This document shows, one piece after another, positions 8,131-16,773 of a DNA stretch of 61,578 bases (position 1 is its first letter; the number at the start of each line of letters is the position of its first letter). The DNA is from Hyphomonas sp. Lineage in GTDB: Bacteria > Pseudomonadota > Alphaproteobacteria > Caulobacterales > Hyphomonadaceae. The notes beneath the pieces were generated by a model. It was not told the origin of the DNA, made no database searches, and saw only the letters and a list, made by a program, of their open reading frames with translations. The DNA is taken from contig PACZ01000001.1 of the NCBI GenBank assembly GCA_002700305.1, positions 1-61,578 of the forward strand, written 5' to 3'. The position numbers were made by a program, and so were the translations under genes.

Positions 8131-9735
8131 ATGCTTCAGTTTCCACCCTGGAAGTTAGGCCTGATTTTCCTGGTTCTTGTGTGGGGCGTCATCCTGGCGC
8201 TTCCGAATGTGGTGAACATGTCCGGCGCGCCGGGCTGGATGCCGAAGAAGGGTGTGAATCTGGGGCTGGACCTTCAGGGCGGCGTCTACCTGATGATGGA
8301 AATCCAGGCGGACGAAGTCGTGGCCAACCGGCTGGACGTGCTGTCGCGCGATGTCTCCTCCGCGCTGACGACGCCGGCCTCCGACCGGATCTTCAATCTG
8401 CCGGAAGTCAAAGGCCGGGAACTGGTCGTTCGCCTGACCCGCCCGGATGCTGACGGCAATTTCCGCACCGAGGACGCACTGAAGCGCCTGCAGAAGCTGA
8501 ACGGCCCGGTCGGCGGTGTCATCGGCGGCGCGCAGATGTACGAGATGCGCATCACCGGCAAGGACACGATCACGATCACCGTGCCGCAGGCGGCAGAGGA
8601 ATCGCTGCTGAAAGAGGCCCTCGGCAAGACGATGACCATCGTCCGCCGCCGGGTCGACCCGGAAGGCGTGTCGGAAATCTCGATCACGCCGCAGGGCAAC
8701 AGCCGTATCATCCTGGAAGCGCCGGGCGAACCGGATCCGCAGCGCCTGAAAGACCTGCTGAACCGCGACGGCCGGATGACTTTCAACATCGTCGACTCCA
8801 GCGCCGCCGCGATCCAGGCCGCCCAGGCAGGCGCCGTTAAGCCGGGCTACCGTCTTCTGTATGACGATCAGGACATTCCGTACCTGATCAACAATATCCC
8901 CGAAATCGTCGGGTCTGACGTGGCAAATGCCGCGCAGAGCTTCGACGAGCAGAACCGCCCGCAGATCACGTTCCGCCTGAACGGCAATGGCGCGCGGAAG
9001 TTCTACGAGACAACCGCCAAGAACACCGGCAAGCAATTCGCGATCGTGCTGGACGACAAGGTCATGTCGGCGCCGCGCATCGACGAGCCGATCCCGGGCG
9101 GAAACGTCCGCATCACCGGGACGTTCTCGCAGCAGGAAGCCATCGACCTGGCAGCCATCATCGAAGCGGGTGAAATGCCGGCCAAACTGCAATTCCTCGA
9201 CCAGCGGACGGTCAGCCCGACCCTTGGGCAGGACTCGATCAATGCCGGTTACACCGCTGCCCTGATCGGCCTCGCCGCAGTCGCTGTCTTCATGGTGCTG
9301 ATCTACGGCACGCTCGGCTTCTTCGCCGTGCTTTCGCTGGCCTGCAACATCATCCTGATCTTTGCCGGCCTCTCCGGCGTCGGCGCCACGCTGACCCTGC
9401 CGGGGATCGCCGGTATCATCCTGACCATCGGTATGGCGGTGGACGCCAACGTGCTGGTCTTCGAAAGGATTCGCGAAGAGCAGGGCGAAGGCCGCTCGCC
9501 ATGGACGGCGACGCAGGCCGGTTACGAGCGTGCCCTCTCGACCATCATGGACGCCAACATCACCACGCTGATCGCGGCGACAATCCTTTACCTGCTGGGC
9601 TCAGGCCCGGTGAAAGGCTTCGCCGTGACCCTGTCCATCGGCATCGTGACCTCCGTGTTCACGGCCTATGTCGTGACCCGGATGATCACGGTCGGATACA
9701 TGAAACTGATGAAACCCAAGCGGTTCGGAATTTAG
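8131..9735 (+). CDS. secD: Protein translocase subunit SecD
   Basis: A 534-residue RND-superfamily membrane protein. One N-terminal helix is followed by a large periplasmic region (about residues 35-365) beginning with the conserved GLDLQGG, then five C-terminal helices with GMAVDANVLVFERIREE, the proton-relay motif. SecDF uses the proton gradient to complete protein export. It is followed by secF after 16 bp, the usual order. Confidence 0.96.
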   Translation: MLQFPPWKLGLIFLVLVWGVILALPNVVNMSGAPGWMPKKGVNLGLDLQGGVYLMMEIQADEVVANRLDVLSRDVSSALTTPASDRIFNLPEVKGRELVVRLTRPDADGNFRTEDALKRLQKLNGPVGGVIGGAQMYEMRITGKDTITITVPQAAEESLLKEALGKTMTIVRRRVDPEGVSEISITPQGNSRIILEAPGEPDPQRLKDLLNRDGRMTFNIVDSSAAAIQAAQAGAVKPGYRLLYDDQDIPYLINNIPEIVGSDVANAAQSFDEQNRPQITFRLNGNGARKFYETTAKNTGKQFAIVLDDKVMSAPRIDEPIPGGNVRITGTFSQQEAIDLAAIIEAGEMPAKLQFLDQRTVSPTLGQDSINAGYTAALIGLAAVAVFMVLIYGTLGFFAVLSLACNIILIFAGLSGVGATLTLPGIAGIILTIGMAVDANVLVFERIREEQGEGRSPWTATQAGYERALSTIMDANITTLIAATILYLLGSGPVKGFAVTLSIGIVTSVFTAYVVTRMITVGYMKLMKPKRFGI

Positions 9736-9751
9736 GGGCAGGAGAGACGCG

Positions 9752-10744
9752 ATGCTGATCAAATACTGGCCCGACCGGACCAAAATCCCCTTCATGAGCT
9801 TCCGGATTGCCGGGGCCCTGTTTTCGATGATCCTGATTGCGGGCTCGGCTTTCCTGCTGGGAACGCGCGGCCTGAATTTCGGCGTCGACTTTGCCGGCGG
9901 CACCGTGATGGAACTGGCCAAGACGGACACCGTCACCGTACCGGCCGTGCGCGAAGCCATGCCGATCAATGCCGAGGTCAACAGTGCCCGCGGCACCGAT
10001 GGCCGCGAGATCGTCGTGGTAAAGTTCGGGGAAGCGCCGCCGGAGCTGCTGGGCGAAGATTTCAAGTCGCTTTCGGAAGAACAGAAGGCCGAACGCGCCT
10101 CTGGCGCCACGAACGAACTGATCGTCGAGACATTGTCCGAAAAGTTCGGCCTCAGTGTGGAGAATGGTGATTTCCTGCGTAACGACTCGGTCGGTCCGAA
10201 AGTCTCGCAGGAACTGTTTACGGACGGGATCACCGCGCTCGTCGTCGCGCTGGCCATGATGCTCGTCTATATCTGGTTCCGCTTCCAGTGGCAGTTCTCG
10301 GTCGGCGCCATTGCGGCGCTGGCGCACGACGTGATCATCACGCTCGGCATGTTCGCGCTGCTGCGGATCGAGTTCAACCTGACCTCCATCGCGGCCCTGC
10401 TGACGATCATCGGTTACTCCATGAACGACACGGTCGTCGTGTTCGACCGAATCCGGGAAGACCGCCGCAAGTACAAGAAGATGCCGGACCGCGAAGTCAT
10501 CGACATGTCGCTGAACGTGACCCTGTCTCGGACCTTGCTGACCTCCGGCACGACGCTGATCTCGCTGTTCGCGATCTATTTCCTCGGCGGCCCGGTGCTG
10601 CAGGGTATGAGCTTCGCGCTGATTTTCGGTATCTTTATCGGTACCTATTCGTCGATCTTCATCGCCTCGGCGCTGGTCCTGTCGCTGGGCATGGACTTCA
10701 CGAAGAAGACGGCTGAGGAAGTCGAGGGCTTCACCGGCGTCTAG
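9752..10744 (+). CDS. secF: Protein translocase subunit SecF
   Basis: A 330-residue partner of SecD with six predicted helices. GVDFAGGTVMEL near residue 47 and YSMNDTVVVFDRIREDR in the fourth helix region are the family signatures. It ends convergently with the LOG gene. A strong stem (10727-10759) covers its last codons. Confidence 0.95.
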   Translation: MLIKYWPDRTKIPFMSFRIAGALFSMILIAGSAFLLGTRGLNFGVDFAGGTVMELAKTDTVTVPAVREAMPINAEVNSARGTDGREIVVVKFGEAPPELLGEDFKSLSEEQKAERASGATNELIVETLSEKFGLSVENGDFLRNDSVGPKVSQELFTDGITALVVALAMMLVYIWFRFQWQFSVGAIAALAHDVIITLGMFALLRIEFNLTSIAALLTIIGYSMNDTVVVFDRIREDRRKYKKMPDREVIDMSLNVTLSRTLLTSGTTLISLFAIYFLGGPVLQGMSFALIFGIFIGTYSSIFIASALVLSLGMDFTKKTAEEVEGFTGV

Positions 10745-10759
10745 GCGCCGGCTGAAGCC
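10727..10759. terminator. Hairpin between convergent secF and LOG genes
   Basis: GGCTTC-A-CCGGCG pairs with CGCCGG-CT-GAAGCC, making a 12-bp interrupted stem. It includes the secF stop and ends one base before the stop codon of the opposing gene. No long T-tract follows on either side, so efficiency is uncertain. Confidence 0.5.
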
Positions 10760-11323
10760 TTACTGGCCCAGCATCACGATCCGCTCACACAGGGCATCGA
10801 TCGCCTTTTCCGGCGTGTCGCTGTGCACCAGCGCCGCGCGGAAGCTTTCCGGCGTGAACTTGCCATCGATGATGTGGCCCATCAGATCGAAAAAGGGCGA
10901 CCAGAAGCCGTCCTCGTCCAGGAACGCCATCGGCTTGGCGTGCAGGCCAAGGCGGGCCCAGGACAGGATCTCCACCGCTTCCTCCAGCGTGCCAATGCCG
11001 CCCGGCAGCACGATGAAGGCGTCGGATTCCTCGAACATCATCTGCTTGCGGGTGTGCATATCCTCGACGATGCGGTGCTCGACATCCTCGTAGATCATTT
11101 CCTTGGTCAGCAGGAAGCGGGGCATGATGCCCAGCACGTCGCCCGCCGACTCATGCGCGGCCCGGGCGCAGGCGCCCATCAGGCCGACGCCGCCGCCGCC
11201 ATAGACGAGGCGGATGTCGCGTTTGGCCAGCTCCCGCCCCAGCCGTTCTGCCAGCGCGATATAGTCCGGCCGCACGTCATTCGATGCGCCGCAATACACA
11301 CAGACCGACCGCAAATTCGACAT
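10760..11323 (-). CDS. LOG-family protein (cytokinin riboside monophosphate phosphoribohydrolase-like)
   Basis: A 187-residue Rossmann-fold protein. The family motif PGGIGTLEE lies in the middle, and GGGGVGLMG near the N-terminus binds the nucleotide phosphate. Characterised members split the ribose phosphate from nucleotide cytokinins or AMP. In bacteria the physiological role is often nucleotide salvage or housekeeping. The start at 11323 gives MSNLRSVCVYCGAS, the typical beginning. It is divergent from the ABC exporter. Confidence 0.88.
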   Translation of the reverse strand: MSNLRSVCVYCGASNDVRPDYIALAERLGRELAKRDIRLVYGGGGVGLMGACARAAHESAGDVLGIMPRFLLTKEMIYEDVEHRIVEDMHTRKQMMFEESDAFIVLPGGIGTLEEAVEILSWARLGLHAKPMAFLDEDGFWSPFFDLMGHIIDGKFTPESFRAALVHSDTPEKAIDALCERIVMLGQ

Positions 11324-11353
11324 TCCCTGAACCTCGTTTTCTTTTCTCTTTCT

Positions 11354-11368
11354 ATCCCTCATATGGGG
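11354..11368. promoter_or_regulatory. Candidate operator half-match: ATCCCTCATATGGGG
   Basis: This 15-mer lies between the divergent starts at 11323 and 11467. It is identical over all 15 bases to the reverse complement of part of the palindrome at 44502-44521 in front of the curli locus. The flanking bases here do not continue the palindrome, so it may be a weaker site or chance. Confidence 0.4.
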
Positions 11369-11466
11369 CGCCTTATGCCCGCGCCAGCGCGAAAATCAGG
11401 CCATTTCAGGCCCAAAGCGGTGCTTTCGGGTTCCCTGCGGCCCCAAACGGCCCCATATCCCGGGGA

Positions 11467-13302
11467 ATGAGTCCTCCACATGCCAGCCAGAACCACGACA
11501 AGATCGACAGCGCCGATGGCGGTCTCGGCCAGTCGATTGTGCGCATTCTGAAGCTGCTATGGCGGCCGGAACTGGCGAAATGGCGCCCGGTGATCGCGAT
11601 TGCCATCCTGCTGACGCTGAGCGCGTCCGTTCTGGAAGTCGTCTCGCCGCTGGTCGTTGGCCATGCGATAAACCAGGTTGCCCCGTCCGGCGGCGCGCCT
11701 GCGGCCTTCGGCACGGCGGCCATCTGGCTCGCCTTCGGGATCGGCGTGCGCTTTCTGGCCGGCGCCATGCCCCAGATGCGCGACTGGCTGTTCTCGCCGG
11801 TCAGCCAGGACGCCCAGCGTGTGGCCAGCGTCGACGCCTTCGGCCATGCGCAGCTCTTGTCGCTGAACTTCCACCAGACCCGGCGCACCGGCGCCCTCAA
11901 CCGCGTGATCGAGCGCGGTGCCAGCGCCATCGACTATCTGATCCGCTTCCTCGCCTTCAATATCGGGCCGACCTTCGTACGGCTGATCCTCGCCTCGGTC
12001 GCGCTCGGCGTCGCCTATGACTACAAGCTGTCGCTGATCGCGGTCGCCACCATCGCCATCTATGTCATCGCCACGGTCATCATCACCGAATGGCGCGTGC
12101 GCCAGCGCCGCAAGATGAATGAGGCGGACACGCATTTCCGCGCCACATCGGTCGACATCCTCACCAATTTTGAGACGGTGAAATCCTTCGCTGCAGAGCG
12201 CCGGGAAACCGACCGCTTCGGCAAGGCGATGGCCAATTACAATCACCATTATGTCGAGACCGTGCGGTCGATGTACATCCTGAACGCCACGCAGGCTTTC
12301 GTGATGAATGCCGGCCTCGCCGCCGTGCTGGTCCTGTCGGCCTGGAATGTCATCCACGGCAAGATGGAGATTGGCGACCTGACAGCGGTCATGCTGATGA
12401 TGCTGTCGCTCTATGCCCCGCTGAACATCCTCGGCTGGGCCTGGCGGGAGATCAAGCAGGGCGCGGTGGACCTCGAAAAGCTCTACGGCCTGCTCGACAT
12501 GAAGGCCGAGATCACCGACGCGCCGGATGCCATCGAACTCGCCCATCCCGTCGGCAGTGTCGCCTTCGAGCATGTCTCCTTCAGCCATGAAGGCCGCGCC
12601 GTCGGTGTGCAGGATGTCAGCTTCACCCTCGACCCTGGCAAGAAGATTGCCTTCGTCGGCACCTCCGGCGCCGGCAAATCGACCCTGCTGAAGCTGCTGT
12701 TCCGATTCTATGACGTCAAATCCGGCCGCGTGCTGGTCGATGGCCATGATGTGCGCGACCTGACGCAGGAATCCCTGCGCCGTGCGCTCGGCCTTGTGCC
12801 GCAGGATGTGGTCCTCTTCAACGACACGATCCGCCGCAACATCGCCTATGCGCGGCCCGAAGCGACCGATGAGGAGGTTCGCGACGCCGCGCGCCGGGCC
12901 CAGCTGCTCGAATTCATCGAAAGCCTGCCGGAAGGCTGGGACACCCGCGTCGGCGAACGCGGCCTGAAGCTCTCCGGCGGCGAGAAACAGCGCGTCGGCA
13001 TCGCCCGCGTCATTCTCGCAGACCCGGCCATCCTCGTGCTGGACGAGGCGACGTCCGCGCTCGACAGCGCCACCGAACATGCCGTTCAGGAAGCGCTCGA
13101 CGAGGCCTCGCAGGGCCGTACCACGCTGATGGTCGCCCACCGGCTTTCCACGGTGAAATCGGCAGACGAAATCCTCGTTCTGGAAGCCGGGCAGGTGATC
13201 GAACGCGGAGATCACGCCACCCTGCTGTCAAAGCACGGGAAATATGCTGATATGTGGGAAAGACAGGCCCGGAGTGCGAATCTCGAACTCGTGGCGGAAT
13301 AA
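11467..13302 (+). CDS. ABC transporter, ATM1/HMT type (fused permease-ATPase)
   Basis: A 611-residue half-transporter. Residues about 35-330 form the six-helix membrane domain; the ATPase follows with Walker A GTSGAGKST, signature LSGGEKQR and Walker B ILVLDEATSALDS. Architecture and N-terminus resemble the ATM1 family that exports glutathione-linked sulfur or heavy metals (mitochondrial Atm1, Novosphingobium Atm1). The start at 11467 is chosen over an upstream frame that would run across the LOG promoter and part of the LOG gene. Substrate is inferred from family only. Confidence 0.88.
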   Translation: MSPPHASQNHDKIDSADGGLGQSIVRILKLLWRPELAKWRPVIAIAILLTLSASVLEVVSPLVVGHAINQVAPSGGAPAAFGTAAIWLAFGIGVRFLAGAMPQMRDWLFSPVSQDAQRVASVDAFGHAQLLSLNFHQTRRTGALNRVIERGASAIDYLIRFLAFNIGPTFVRLILASVALGVAYDYKLSLIAVATIAIYVIATVIITEWRVRQRRKMNEADTHFRATSVDILTNFETVKSFAAERRETDRFGKAMANYNHHYVETVRSMYILNATQAFVMNAGLAAVLVLSAWNVIHGKMEIGDLTAVMLMMLSLYAPLNILGWAWREIKQGAVDLEKLYGLLDMKAEITDAPDAIELAHPVGSVAFEHVSFSHEGRAVGVQDVSFTLDPGKKIAFVGTSGAGKSTLLKLLFRFYDVKSGRVLVDGHDVRDLTQESLRRALGLVPQDVVLFNDTIRRNIAYARPEATDEEVRDAARRAQLLEFIESLPEGWDTRVGERGLKLSGGEKQRVGIARVILADPAILVLDEATSALDSATEHAVQEALDEASQGRTTLMVAHRLSTVKSADEILVLEAGQVIERGDHATLLSKHGKYADMWERQARSANLELVAE

Positions 13303-13331
13303 GAGCTCGGAATAGGAAAGCGTGCGCAATC

Positions 13332-14234
13332 ATGGATGACCTGGACCACAAGTCCACGCCCTGGCTGAATGGTGGCTTCGACATCGAAGGCATCGTCGTG
13401 GCATTTGCCGTGTTCCTCGGCGCCTTGCTGCTGGGCTGGCTCTGGGCGCCGCTGTTCTGGCTTGGTTTTCTCGCCTTCATCGCGACGCTGCTGGCCACCC
13501 GCTGGTCACAGCGGACCCCGCCGGAGCTCGCCAGCGGTATTGTCGCGCCGTGTGACGGCATTGTCGTGTCGATCAAACAGGTCGAGGCGCCGCCGGAACT
13601 GCGCTTCCACACGCCGGTGGTGACCCGCGTGAGGATTTCCTCCGCGCCGGTCTCCACCAACAAGGTCTACACGCCGATTTCCGGCAGCCTGGAACATGTC
13701 ACGCTGGAAGAAGGCGATTCCTCCATTCCCATCGCCATGCGCGCAGATGATGAAGGCCTCTCCCGGGCCTGGATGTGTTTTGAAAGCCATGGCCAGCAGG
13801 TCGGCATCCGCCTCGCGTCCGGCGGCTTCGGCCCGCGCATCGAGATCGACATGAATGCCGGCGACATCGCCCGTCTCGGCAAGCCGTGCGGCACGCGCCG
13901 TCTGGGCGGTTGGTGCGATCTTTATATCCCGGTCAGCTCGGGCAAGCTGATCTGGCCCGGCCAGTCGCTGGTCGGCGGCGAAACCGTCATCGGCCGCCTG
14001 CGCTCCGATGCGCATGACGCGGAAGATGACGACATCGAGGAAGCCTTCGAAGTCCAGCGTGAAGCCGCGGCCGGTGTGGCCGAGGAAGACCCGTTCGAAC
14101 CCGTTCTTGCGGAAGAGGACGAGGATGACGAGCAATATGTCTCGCCTGATGAGGCAGAGGTTTCCGAAGAAGACCCCGCGCTCCTTTTCGCCCGCCTCCG
14201 CGAAGCCGCCCGCCGCAACGAAGAGGGCGATTGA
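13332..14234 (+). CDS. Phosphatidylserine decarboxylase-like protein lacking catalytic residues
   Basis: A 300-residue protein. Residues 20-55 hold one or two membrane helices and 60-222 align with the phosphatidylserine decarboxylase fold: APCDGIVV, RISSAPVSTNKVYTPISGSLEHV, and GTRRLGGWCDLYIP ending in GETVIG. In active enzymes a Ser in the FGS/LGST motif is cut to form the pyruvoyl group; here the site is LGGW (191-194), with Gly at the Ser position. The conserved Asp-x-His before the PxxG segment is also absent. Residues 225-300 are a highly acidic tail. It starts 29 bp after the ABC exporter, so co-transcription is likely. A non-enzymatic role is inferred. Confidence 0.7.
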   Translation: MDDLDHKSTPWLNGGFDIEGIVVAFAVFLGALLLGWLWAPLFWLGFLAFIATLLATRWSQRTPPELASGIVAPCDGIVVSIKQVEAPPELRFHTPVVTRVRISSAPVSTNKVYTPISGSLEHVTLEEGDSSIPIAMRADDEGLSRAWMCFESHGQQVGIRLASGGFGPRIEIDMNAGDIARLGKPCGTRRLGGWCDLYIPVSSGKLIWPGQSLVGGETVIGRLRSDAHDAEDDDIEEAFEVQREAAAGVAEEDPFEPVLAEEDEDDEQYVSPDEAEVSEEDPALLFARLREAARRNEEGD

Positions 14235-14443
14235 TCCGCTATAGTCCGCTATAGTCCGTTATAATCATGACAGGTCATGCATGGTCATGACGAGGTCAGC
14301 TCTGGTCCGCCCCTCGTCATGGCTGGAGGCTTCGCGGATAGGTTCGCGCCAATCCCTCACCTCCCATGCCCGCGCCCGCGAGGGTATGGGAGGTGAGGGC
14401 GCTTTCTATCCGTCTGATACGCGCCCATGGCAGTCTTTCCGCC
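14235..14443. other. Repeat-rich intergenic region
   Basis: It holds three tandem 10-mers (TCCGCTATAG twice, then TCCGTTATAA, 14236-14265), clustered TCATGA/GGTCATG words (about 14266-14290), a strong stem-loop (14354-14399) and the start of a segment duplicated at 61432. No gene is seen. Confidence 0.65.
14354..14399. repeat. Long stem-loop, 18-bp arms
   Basis: CCCTCACCTCCCAT (14354-14367) pairs perfectly with 14386-14399. The stem extends inward by four more pairs, one of them G-T, leaving a 10-base loop. It lies 45 bp upstream of the small gene at 14444. It resembles a dispersed REP-like palindrome rather than a terminator because no T-tract follows. Confidence 0.6.
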
Positions 14444-14554
14444 ATGACAGACCTCACCGATTTCATCACGCACGCTTTTAAGACGATTGCCCGCGCCGTG
14501 GCAGAGACCGGCGTGAATGCAGATCTGTTCAAGCATCCGGAGCTGATCCCGAAA
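14408..14554 (+). repeat. Duplicated segment, copy 1
   Basis: This 147-bp segment (36 bp upstream plus the first 37 codons of the gene at 14444) is nearly identical to 61432-61578, where the window ends. Even the untranslated 36 bp are conserved, which points to recent duplication or strong constraint. Confidence 0.8.
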
Positions 14555-15043
14555 ACACTGAAACACCGCGTCTCAGCGGAGCTGAAGCGCCTTGCCGTGC
14601 TGCTCCGCCGTCTGATCTTTCTCATGGCCCTGCAAGTGGAGCTGGCGCCGGTGAAGCCTCGTCTGGGCAGCAACTATTTCGAGAAGAGTGAGGGTGAACC
14701 GGAAGAGCGCAAGGCGTTCTTTTCCGTCCTGCCGGTGCCTGCGCGTGAGGCGCCAGACTTCCTGCATGGGCCGATCACCGTGCCGACGCGTGGCCCCGTG
14801 CCCGCCGCGCCGCTCATCGCCCGCTGGGAAGCCATGCTGGACACGCTGAAATTCTGCAAACGCCGCGCGAAGTGTCTCGCCCGCACGATCCAGCGCTGGA
14901 AAGCAGACGGTGAGGCCCGGCCGTACATTGCGCCCGTCCCAAGAACCCACGCCATGCCGGCGCCCCTCGGCCTCGTCTCGGGCGCGCTCACCGTACAGCT
15001 GACCGAAGCCCTGCGCGACTGGCCACCCGCCGACACGAGCTGA
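14444..15043 (+). CDS. Small conserved hypothetical protein, duplicated family (copy 1)
   Basis: A 199-residue product from the ATG at 14444. It is not recognised. The first 75 residues are helical, with a hydrophobic stretch (LAVLLRRLIFLMALQVEL, about 46-63). The middle has proline-rich VPTRGPVPAAP, and a helical Arg/Lys-rich segment follows. No signal peptide or enzyme motif is seen. The first 37 residues match 34 of 37 with the partial gene at 61468, so at least two paralogues exist in this window. The open frame upstream of 14444 runs through the stem-loop and is not used. Confidence 0.7.
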   Translation: MTDLTDFITHAFKTIARAVAETGVNADLFKHPELIPKTLKHRVSAELKRLAVLLRRLIFLMALQVELAPVKPRLGSNYFEKSEGEPEERKAFFSVLPVPAREAPDFLHGPITVPTRGPVPAAPLIARWEAMLDTLKFCKRRAKCLARTIQRWKADGEARPYIAPVPRTHAMPAPLGLVSGALTVQLTEALRDWPPADTS

Positions 15044-15064
15044 GCTTACCGCACAATCAGGATT

Positions 15065-15097
15065 TTTGCCGGAGCGCGAGACGCGTGTCCGGGCAAA
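15065..15097. terminator. Hairpin between convergent genes
   Basis: TTTGCCGGA (15065-15073) pairs with TCCGGGCAAA (15088-15097), with a one-base bulge and further CGCG pairing in the loop. It lies between the gene ending at 15043 and moeA ending at 15107. A T-run precedes it on the plus strand but none follows on either strand, so it may be a weak or factor-assisted terminator. Confidence 0.4.
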
Positions 15098-15106
15098 GGT
15101 GCTGGC

Positions 15107-16297
15107 TCAATCCAGTTTCACGCATTCCACCGGTTCACCCGCCTCACAGGCCGGGGCGTTGGCCAGTCGCCGGATCAGGCAATTGGCGGTTTGCAAGGGG
15201 CGCAAAAGCGAGCTGTCCTGATCTGCAAGCGGCGCGACCATCGTCCGGCCATCCTGCGGCCGGGATACGGCACGCAGATAGGTCTCCCGGAACCCCGCTT
15301 TCGGCATGCCGGTTTCGAGTTCCGCCTCGAAGACGTTTGCCGGGCCGGCCGTTTTCACCATCAGAGTCCGGAGGAACAGCTGCGCACAAACGAAGGCAGA
15401 CGCCGGATTGCCGGGAAGGCCCAGAACGCGCTGCTGGCCCAGCCGGGCAAACCAGGTTGGCTTTCCGGGGCGCACGGCAATGCCGGCAAAGAGGATCTCC
15501 GCCCCGGCCTCGGCAAAGGCGGCTTTCATATAGTCATAGTCGCCGACAGAGGCGCCGCCCACCGGCAGGATCAGGTCTGCGTCTTTTACGGCATCGATCA
15601 TCGCCCGGATGGCGGCCACGGAATCTCCGGCAATGCCGGGCGTGAGCGCCTCCCCGCCCCAGCTGCGCACCAGCGCGGCAAGTGCCGTGGAATTGGAGTC
15701 GATAATCTTGCCCGGCGACAGCGTACTGCCGGGCGGCAGCAATTCATCCCCGCCGGGAAGGATGGCGACGACCGGCCGGCGGCGCACGGTAACGGTGGCA
15801 TTGTTGCCCGCAGCGGCCAGACCAAGGTCAGCCGGGGTGAGACAGGTGCCGGCAGAAACGAGACTGTCGCCAGCCGAAAAGTCCCGTCCGGCCTTGCGGA
15901 TATGCTGGTGCGCCGTTTGCGGGACCGTCACCCGGATCCCGTCGCCCGAGCGGTCTGCCTCTTCCTGGATGAGGATATGATCTGCGCCTCCGGGCAAGGG
16001 CGCGCCGGTGAAAATACGCATCGCCTCGCCGGGGCCGATTGCATGGGCGGGCAATGTGCCTGCCGGTATCTCGCCGGTCACGCGCAGCTCGCTGCCGGCG
16101 TCTGCCGTGTCGGCCAGGCGGACGGCATAGCCGTCCATGGCCGAAACATCCGCTGGCGGAGCTGTGGTGCCGGCGAGCACATCGCGGGACAGGATGCGGC
16201 CCAGCGCTTCGCCTGTGCCGATGGTCTCTTCGCCCGCATCCAGGGCATGCGGGGCAAGCGCCCGGAGGGCATCGTCAACTCGGATGAGGCCGCTCAT
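15107..16297 (-). CDS. moeA: Molybdopterin molybdenumtransferase MoeA
   Basis: A 396-residue enzyme that inserts molybdate into adenylylated molybdopterin. The start at 16297 overlaps moaC by 4 bp. Motifs include PPADVSAMDGYAV (with the catalytic Asp) near residue 48, IFTGAPLPGGAD, GDELLPPG, ILPVGGASVGDYD and LGLPGNPASAFV. The C-terminal domain is complete. It is the last gene of the 17-gene operon. Confidence 0.95.
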   Translation of the reverse strand: MSGLIRVDDALRALAPHALDAGEETIGTGEALGRILSRDVLAGTTAPPADVSAMDGYAVRLADTADAGSELRVTGEIPAGTLPAHAIGPGEAMRIFTGAPLPGGADHILIQEEADRSGDGIRVTVPQTAHQHIRKAGRDFSAGDSLVSAGTCLTPADLGLAAAGNNATVTVRRRPVVAILPGGDELLPPGSTLSPGKIIDSNSTALAALVRSWGGEALTPGIAGDSVAAIRAMIDAVKDADLILPVGGASVGDYDYMKAAFAEAGAEILFAGIAVRPGKPTWFARLGQQRVLGLPGNPASAFVCAQLFLRTLMVKTAGPANVFEAELETGMPKAGFRETYLRAVSRPQDGRTMVAPLADQDSSLLRPLQTANCLIRRLANAPACEAGEPVECVKLD

Positions 16298-16773
16298 TCG
16301 CTGGCCTTGTGATAATCGCCGGACTTGCCGCCGGTCTTTGAGAGGAGTTCGATGCCGGAAATGACCATGGCTTTGTCCACGGCCTTCAGCATGTCGTAGA
16401 GCGTGAGACAGGCCGCCGAGACCGCCGTGAGGGCTTCCATCTCCACGCCGGTCTTGCCTGTGGTGCGGACGGTCGCCGTGGCTTCCAGTGCGTCCGGCTC
16501 TGCGGCGGCGATCCTGACTTCGACATTGGTCAGCGGCAAGGGATGGCAAAGCGGGATCAGGTCTGCCGTCTTCTTGGCGGCCATGATGCCGGCGAGCTCC
16601 GCGATGGCGATCGGATCGCCTTTCTTTGTCTCGCGGTTCAGGGCGAGGGATCTTGTGCTGGAAGACATGGTGATCCGCCCACGGGCAACGGCCACCCGCT
16701 CGGTGACCTGTTTGGTGCCGATGTCGACCATCCGGGCATGTCCGTCCGGGCCGATATGGGTGAGCTCGCTCAT
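16294..16773 (-). CDS. moaC: Cyclic pyranopterin monophosphate synthase MoaC
   Basis: A 159-residue protein that, after MoaA, makes cyclic pyranopterin monophosphate. LCHPLPLTNVEV in the first half and VGMEAL-like VEMEALTAVSAACLTLYDM in the second are the family signatures; the catalytic Lys lies in the KAVDKAM segment. It overlaps moaB and moeA by 4 bp each. Confidence 0.95.
   Translation of the reverse strand: MSELTHIGPDGHARMVDIGTKQVTERVAVARGRITMSSSTRSLALNRETKKGDPIAIAELAGIMAAKKTADLIPLCHPLPLTNVEVRIAAAEPDALEATATVRTTGKTGVEMEALTAVSAACLTLYDMLKAVDKAMVISGIELLSKTGGKSGDYHKASE

Noticed and set aside
14366..14443. Longer N-terminus for the small gene at 14444
   Set aside because: The extension runs through the stem-loop; the duplicated copy shows conservation of the ATG and the protein from that point, and the upstream frame there differs.
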